Shown one piece after another: positions 5,994 to 9,321 of a DNA stretch of 9,321 nt. The stretch covers positions 1 through 9,321 of the forward strand of contig CAZXZY010000026.1 in the NCBI GenBank assembly GCA_964645825.1. The letters run 5' to 3'. This stretch comes from JABIAL01 sp964645825 (GTDB lineage Bacteria > Patescibacteriota > Patescibacteriia > UBA1558 > GWA2-36-10). Position numbers and translations under genes: made by a program. The notes under the pieces are model-generated. The model had not been told where the DNA came from and made no database searches. It saw only the letters and a list, made by a program, of their open reading frames with translations. Numbering within the stretch: the first letter of the stretch is position 1; every line of letters starts with the position of its first letter.

Positions 5994-6023
5994 AAAAAAC
6001 ACTGTGTTAAATGCAGTGTTTTT
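5994..6023 (-). terminator. Terminator of the rplY-DUF3048 operon
   Basis: ACACTG (5999-6004) pairs with CAGTGT (6014-6019), extended by A-T pairs 5995-5998 with 6020-6023. On the minus strand the stem runs into TTTTTT. It starts 14 nt after the DUF3048 stop. Confidence 0.88.
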
Positions 6024-6037
6024 AAAAAAATATTTTA

Positions 6038-7063
6038 TTATACTGAGATTTTATCTAAGTTATCGACTATTTCTACCCAAGTCTGTCCGGGCACTAATTT
6101 CAAATTTTCTCCATTTTCATCAACAAAAATTGTTCGGCCATTTTCTTTTTTCCAAATTCCTGCTTGCTGGCCAAGTTTATTAAAAATTACTACTTCGCCA
6201 CCAGATTCAGTGTCCATCCCTCTTCTTTCTTCGTCAATCAAATGCATATCTGTAACCTGTACAATGATATTATCAGCCTTTATTTGCTCACCAGTGTTGG
6301 TCACTTTTTTATCTTCACCCTGCCAACGTTGATAATATCCTAAAGTCTTATTAAACTTCCAGTCTATTTTATAATAGCTATTAGAAATATTAATAGAAAA
6401 ATTAACTACACTTTCTTCTGCTTCTTCATCAACATCAACAAAATGCCAACTTACAAAATCTTGTTTGATATTTGGCACTTCTTTTATCTCTCCAATCCGT
6501 AAAATATTACTATAAGAAGTAAAGACGTTATGCGGTGCTGTCAAATTATCATCGCGCCAAAAATAAATTTCCCCAGAACCAATTTGATCAATGTTTATAA
6601 AATCATAATCATCAATCACGCTCAATGCTTGTGGACTACCACCGACATGCATATAAACTCCGCCATATTCTTCAGCCCAATCCAAAAAATAATTACGAGC
6701 TGAACGTACTGGGCCAATTTTATCTAGCTCTGTTTGATTATCAAAAATAACTAACAAACGTGTAATATTACTTTCAACTAAGGCTTCATAGATAATATGT
6801 GCTTCATCTAAGCCAGCATTGTACGGCAAGTCATAAGCATTATCGATCATCACAGCAATCGGAAAATAATCATTCTTATCTTCCTCTAAAATTTTACCAC
6901 TTAAAAAATGACGATCAGTAACTAAATTTTGTTCAACCAAAGGTTGCTCGTCACCTAGCTGATTTGGAGCAACAAAGGCGCCCTTTATTCCCCAAACAAG
7001 CAAAATAACTGCCACAAACATGGCAGTTATTGCAAATGACTTTTTTATCACGCGATTATCCAT
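6038..7063 (-). CDS. DUF3048 (YerB-like) membrane-anchored protein
   Basis: This 341-aa protein has an N-terminal membrane segment (about 9-28, AITAMFVAVILLVWGIKGAF) after a short basic N-terminus, with no lipobox cysteine, so it is anchored with the bulk outside. It carries the DUF3048 pattern: PIAVMIDN (68-75), ITRLLVIF (100-107), KIGPVRSARNYF (115-126), HVGGSPQAL (139-147), FWRD (168-171), and APHN (176-179). A C-terminal beta-rich part follows. The family is widespread in Gram-positive bacteria and Patescibacteria; its function is not established as far as I know, and Bacillus YerB is a putative lipoprotein. The start is ATG at 7063 (an adjacent TTG precedes it); no SD is visible. It lies 20 nt after rplY and probably is co-transcribed, ending at the terminator at 5994-6023. 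Confidence 0.92.
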   Translation of the reverse strand: MDNRVIKKSFAITAMFVAVILLVWGIKGAFVAPNQLGDEQPLVEQNLVTDRHFLSGKILEEDKNDYFPIAVMIDNAYDLPYNAGLDEAHIIYEALVESNITRLLVIFDNQTELDKIGPVRSARNYFLDWAEEYGGVYMHVGGSPQALSVIDDYDFINIDQIGSGEIYFWRDDNLTAPHNVFTSYSNILRIGEIKEVPNIKQDFVSWHFVDVDEEAEESVVNFSINISNSYYKIDWKFNKTLGYYQRWQGEDKKVTNTGEQIKADNIIVQVTDMHLIDEERRGMDTESGGEVVIFNKLGQQAGIWKKENGRTIFVDENGENLKLVPGQTWVEIVDNLDKISV

Positions 7064-7083
7064 CAAATAATGTATATTTAATT

Positions 7084-7785
7084 TTATTTTTCAGCTGCTT
7101 TGTCGCCTTCGGCAGCTGGTGCAGCTTCACCTTCAGCGCCTTCAGCACCCTCAACAGGAGCTTCACCTTCAGCGCCTTCTTCACCTTCAACAGGAGCTTC
7201 CTCTTCTGTTTCCTCAATAATTTTACCTTTCTTTGGCATAGCAACTGTAACTACTGGGTCGTTGGCGTTGGTCAAAATCTCCACACCATCTATGGCTGGA
7301 ATATCTTTGATCAAAACGGTCTTACCAATTTCTTCTAAACCAGTTAAGTCAATTTCTAATTTAGCTGGTAATTTAGAAGCAATACATTGCACCTTAACAT
7401 GGTCACTCTTAATCTCTAATTTACCACCCAATTCTTTGACGGCTTTGGAAACACCGCTGAAAACTAATGGCACTATTGTTATAATAGGCTTTTTATCATC
7501 TACTTCCAAAAAGTCGATATGAATAATTTTATCTGTTACTGGATGTTGTTGATATTCACGGACAATTACTTTAACTTCTTTATCAGCTAGCTTTAAAGTA
7601 ATAACATTACTAGTGCTAGCTTCTTTTAAAATATTTAATAAAGGATTATAATCAACAACGATTGCTTGTGACTCTTTTTTTAAGCCATAAACAACACCTG
7701 GCACTTGGCTAGATTGACGGATTTCAGTCAATTGACTACCTTTGCCTGGTTTACGACTTTGTACTTTTAGTGAAAATTCTGACAT
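7084..7785 (-). CDS. rplY: 50S ribosomal protein bL25, CTC type, with acidic repeat tail
   Basis: bL25 binds 5S rRNA in the central protuberance of the large subunit. The 233-aa long (CTC) form has the 5S-binding N-domain (about 1-95; VPGVVYG at 28-34, HPVTDKIIHIDFLEV at 81-95) and the second beta domain (about 97-188; KPIITIVPLVFSG, GVEILTNANDPVVTVAMP). A tail of about 45 residues of Glu, Ala, Gly and Pro follows, containing a 12-residue tandem repeat (APVEGEEGAEGE and APVEGAEGAEGE) and ending AEGDKAAEK. I chose ATG at 7785 (MSEFSLKVQSRK), which matches family starts; another ATG four codons upstream (7797) is possible. Neither has an SD. It is first in the rplY-DUF3048 unit with its own promoter upstream. 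Confidence 0.94.
   Translation of the reverse strand: MSEFSLKVQSRKPGKGSQLTEIRQSSQVPGVVYGLKKESQAIVVDYNPLLNILKEASTSNVITLKLADKEVKVIVREYQQHPVTDKIIHIDFLEVDDKKPIITIVPLVFSGVSKAVKELGGKLEIKSDHVKVQCIASKLPAKLEIDLTGLEEIGKTVLIKDIPAIDGVEILTNANDPVVTVAMPKKGKIIEETEEEAPVEGEEGAEGEAPVEGAEGAEGEAAPAAEGDKAAEK
7125..7196 (-). repeat. Two tandem 36-bp units in the rplY tail
   Basis: Units 7125-7160 and 7161-7196 both start CTTCACCTTCAGCGCCTTC and end TCAACAGGAG (plus reading), differing at a few bases. Each encodes 12 residues of the acidic tail. The following CTTCCTCTTC is a degenerate start of a third copy. Slippage or unequal exchange is the likely origin, and the copy number may vary between strains. Confidence 0.9.
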
Positions 7786-7819
7786 AAATTTAAACATTAT
7801 TTATCAATATAGTGGCTAT

Positions 7820-7848
7820 ATTTAAGCATAAATAAAAAAAGAAGTCAA
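7820..7848 (-). promoter_or_regulatory. Extended -10 promoter of rplY
   Basis: On the minus strand TTGACT (7843-7848), a 17-nt spacer, and TTAAAT (7820-7825) preceded by TGC (extended -10). Predicted start near 7813, giving a leader of about 28 nt without an SD. Confidence 0.65.
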
Positions 7849-7872
7849 GAATAGGCCCCTCAAAATCTTGAC
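7844..7872. repeat. Inverted repeat spanning both divergent -35 boxes
   Basis: GTCAAGA (7844-7850) and TCTTGAC (7866-7872), perfect 7-bp arms with a 15-nt centre. Each arm contains most of a -35 hexamer: the rplY one on the minus strand and the lipoprotein one on the plus strand. On the minus strand the hairpin is also followed by TTCTTTTTTTATTT, so it could terminate antisense transcripts arriving from the rodA side. Confidence 0.6.
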
Positions 7873-7894
7873 AATTATGAATAATTATTATAAA
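7868..7894 (+). promoter_or_regulatory. Promoter of the lipoprotein gene
   Basis: Consensus TTGACA (7868-7873) with TATAAA (7889-7894) at a short 15-nt spacing, or TAAATT (7891-7896) at 17 nt. The leader is about 36 nt and includes the SD at 7923-7930. Confidence 0.55.
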
Positions 7895-7936
7895 TTGGCA
7901 GCATAATCGTTCACAAAAATCCAAAGGGAGCACACC

Positions 7937-8362
7937 ATGAAAACACGTATTTTAATCATGTTTTTACTGCTCACGCTACTAAGCTTAACTGTCAGTTGTG
8001 GTGTTAGCACCCCAACGAGTACCAAGATCCATGAAGTGCGTAGTAATACTTTCTACGGCTATGTTTTACACAAACAGTTCCACGCCGAGAGCAACTTCTT
8101 GCTGATTACTGTTCTCAACGAAGTTACTGAAGACACTTGTCGCATCAAAGTTGAAAGACCGCACCACGATAAGGAAGACTGGTCCAGCAAAAGCCCCTTT
8201 GCTAAAAGTGGGCCACCTCCTACGCTAAAAGAAGTGGCGGATCGATCGTTTGTAAATGCAAAAATACGCATTGCCAGTAGCAGACCATTGCGCTCTAATG
8301 TCATCGTACACCCACAATTTATTTTCTTTGATAATGAAGAAATCCCCTACATAGACTATTAA
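7937..8362 (+). CDS. Small predicted lipoprotein of unknown function
   Basis: The 141-aa product starts with a clear export signal: MKTR, a hydrophobic run (about 5-19), then TVSC with Cys21 as the lipidation site. The lipobox is imperfect (Thr at -3; Leu at -4), but the layout is typical. The mature part (about 120 aa) begins with a Thr/Ser-rich linker and looks beta-rich: TFYGYVLHKQF (38-48), NFLLITVLNE (53-62), RSFVNAKIRI (103-112), IVHPQFIFFD (123-132). A small barrel such as an OB-like fold is conceivable, but no family is recognised. Start supported by AAAGGGAG (7923-7930), 6 nt before the ATG. It has its own promoter and terminator. GC is raised (42-55% in sampled coding lines). It should sit on the outer face of the cytoplasmic membrane. 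Confidence 0.85.
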   Translation: MKTRILIMFLLLTLLSLTVSCGVSTPTSTKIHEVRSNTFYGYVLHKQFHAESNFLLITVLNEVTEDTCRIKVERPHHDKEDWSSKSPFAKSGPPPTLKEVADRSFVNAKIRIASSRPLRSNVIVHPQFIFFDNEEIPYIDY

Positions 8363-8386
8363 CCGAACAAAGATTAACGTACTAAC

Positions 8387-8406
8387 AGCCCTGCAAATGT
8401 GGGGCT
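8387..8406 (+). terminator. Terminator of the lipoprotein gene
   Basis: AGCCC (8387-8391) pairs with GGGCT (8402-8406), extended inward by two wobble pairs and CA/TG, then TTTATTTTTTTATTTT (8407-8422). It lies 24 nt after the stop. Its T-run overlaps the stop codon of the convergent rodA gene (8420-8422). Confidence 0.9.
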
Positions 8407-8419
8407 TTATTTTTTTATT

Positions 8420-9321
8420 TTAACTATTCCTAATATTTATACTTTCAGCTATTCCCAGAGCTATCATCACTGCCCAGACAGAACTACCGCCAGCTGATAA
8501 TAACGGCAAAGGAATACCAGTCACCGGAGAAATGCCCATATTCATTCCGATATTAATAAAGGTTTGTACCAATAACATACCAACGATGCCTAAAATCAAA
8601 TAAGCACCAAAATTGTCTTGGCATTTACGCATTATCAATAACAAACGATAAAATATCAAAGCAAATAAAACTAAAACTATCGTTACTCCAACAAAGCCTA
8701 ATTCTTCAGCTATTACAGAAAAAATAAAATCCGTACCGGGTTCAGGCAAAAAATGTAAACTACTTTGCGAGCCAAGAGCTAGCCCTCTGCCAAACAATTG
8801 ACCAGAACCAACAGCAATCATTGACTGGATGACATTGTATCCCTCACCCATCGGATCTAGACTGGGATTCAAAAAAGTAAGAATACGAGATTTTTGATAA
8901 GCCTGTAAAATAAAAAACCAACTCAAAGTAACTATTGCCACGGAACTTGCTAATAACCAATAAAAATGTTTTTTCTGAATACCAGTAAACAACAGCATAA
9001 AAATCCAAGTGCCTAACAACACTAAAGCCGATCCTAAGTCTGGTTGCAACATTACCAAGGCTACAAAGATCAAGGTAAATAAGCCAGAAATAAAAATATG
9101 TCTAAATAACTTAAAATCCTGGGCATGAGTAGAAAAATATCGAGCCAAAAACATGATTAGTCCAATTTTGGCAAACTCAACCGGCTGAATTGTAAACGGG
9201 CCAAGATAAAGCCAGCCCGTTGTACCTTTGACAGTTGTACCAAAAATCAAAACTGTTATTAATATGAAAATAAACAAAATAAAAATAACTTTGGCGTAAG
9301 TTGACCAAAAGCTATAATTAA
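8420..9321 (-). CDS. rodA: RodA/FtsW SEDS-family glycan polymerase (partial, N-terminus off the edge)
   Basis: The frame is open to the right edge, so the N-terminal part is missing; the TTG at 9277 is not the start. About 300 residues are visible, with multiple membrane segments. SEDS hallmarks in order: GWLYLGPFTIQPVEFAK (usual QPSEFAK), LQPDLGSALVLL, NPSLDPMGEGYNVIQSMIA, GRGLALGSQSSLHFLPE, GTDFIFSVIAEELGFVG (with the conserved Asp of the TDF motif), and NIGMNMGISPVTGIPLPLLSAGGSS (usual SYGGSS). The NIGMN...PVTGIPLPL block points to RodA (elongation) rather than FtsW, though the split is uncertain. These proteins polymerise lipid II into glycan strands with a partner class B PBP. It is convergent with the lipoprotein gene, and no dedicated minus-strand terminator is seen directly after its stop. 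Confidence 0.93.
   Translation of the reverse strand, partial: NYSFWSTYAKVIFILFIFILITVLIFGTTVKGTTGWLYLGPFTIQPVEFAKIGLIMFLARYFSTHAQDFKLFRHIFISGLFTLIFVALVMLQPDLGSALVLLGTWIFMLLFTGIQKKHFYWLLASSVAIVTLSWFFILQAYQKSRILTFLNPSLDPMGEGYNVIQSMIAVGSGQLFGRGLALGSQSSLHFLPEPGTDFIFSVIAEELGFVGVTIVLVLFALIFYRLLLIMRKCQDNFGAYLILGIVGMLLVQTFINIGMNMGISPVTGIPLPLLSAGGSSVWAVMIALGIAESINIRNS

Noticed and set aside
7030..7338. Plus-strand 102-aa Phe/Ser-rich open frame
   Set aside because: It is antisense to rplY and the DUF3048 start and arises from the repeat composition.
7056..7522. Extra open frames over the rplY 3' end on both strands (Leu/Lys-rich and Ser/Pro/Ala-rich)
   Set aside because: They are frame shadows of the low-complexity acidic tail and its 36-bp repeats.
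7844..7872. The inverted repeat as the terminator of rplY or the lipoprotein gene
   Set aside because: It lies upstream of both genes; only antisense transcripts from the rodA side would meet it in the correct orientation.
1..9321. CRISPR array, tRNA, rRNA, transposon or prophage module
   Set aside because: No spaced direct repeats, cloverleaf pattern, transposase, integrase or phage gene was found on either strand.

Overview
The window looks like a piece of a small, AT-rich bacterial genome, most plausibly a Candidate Phyla Radiation (Patescibacteria) member. This is inferred from low GC in the housekeeping genes, SD-poor starts, a PrmC with NLPY instead of NPPY, a DUF3048 protein, and tailed ribosomal proteins. 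No marker gene fixes the taxon. The standard code fits: every ORF is full length without in-frame UGA, and Trp is TGG.

Layout. Minus strand, 1-2049: the 5' part of a PSP1-domain protein (RicT/YaaT family, running off the left edge) with its own promoter, preceded by the rpsB-tsf operon (30S protein uS2 and elongation factor Ts), which has a structured leader and a strong terminator. Minus, 2242-3150: an unrecognised 302-aa protein, possibly glycosyltransferase-like, in a markedly GC-richer stretch. Plus, 3350-5616: rpmE (bL31), then prfA (RF1) and prmC (the methyltransferase that modifies the RF1 GGQ loop), the last two overlapping by 11 nt. Minus, 5659-5910: an orphan 83-aa gene. Minus, 6038-7785: rplY (bL25/CTC) followed by a membrane-anchored DUF3048 protein. 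Plus, 7937-8362: a small orphan lipoprotein. Minus, 8420 to the right edge: the C-terminal three quarters or so of a RodA/FtsW SEDS glycan polymerase.

How it fits together. Most recognised genes serve translation (uS2, EF-Ts, bL31, RF1, PrmC, bL25) or the cell envelope (RodA, DUF3048). Interleaved are three unknown genes (302 aa, 83 aa, 141-aa lipoprotein) that share a style: higher GC, close-to-consensus promoters, strong Shine-Dalgarno sequences at 5-7 nt, and a private terminator. The housekeeping genes mostly have short leaders with little or no SD. This two-style architecture is the most notable signal here. No CRISPR array, tRNA, rRNA, transposase or integrase was seen, and no gap without a gene exceeds 300 bases.
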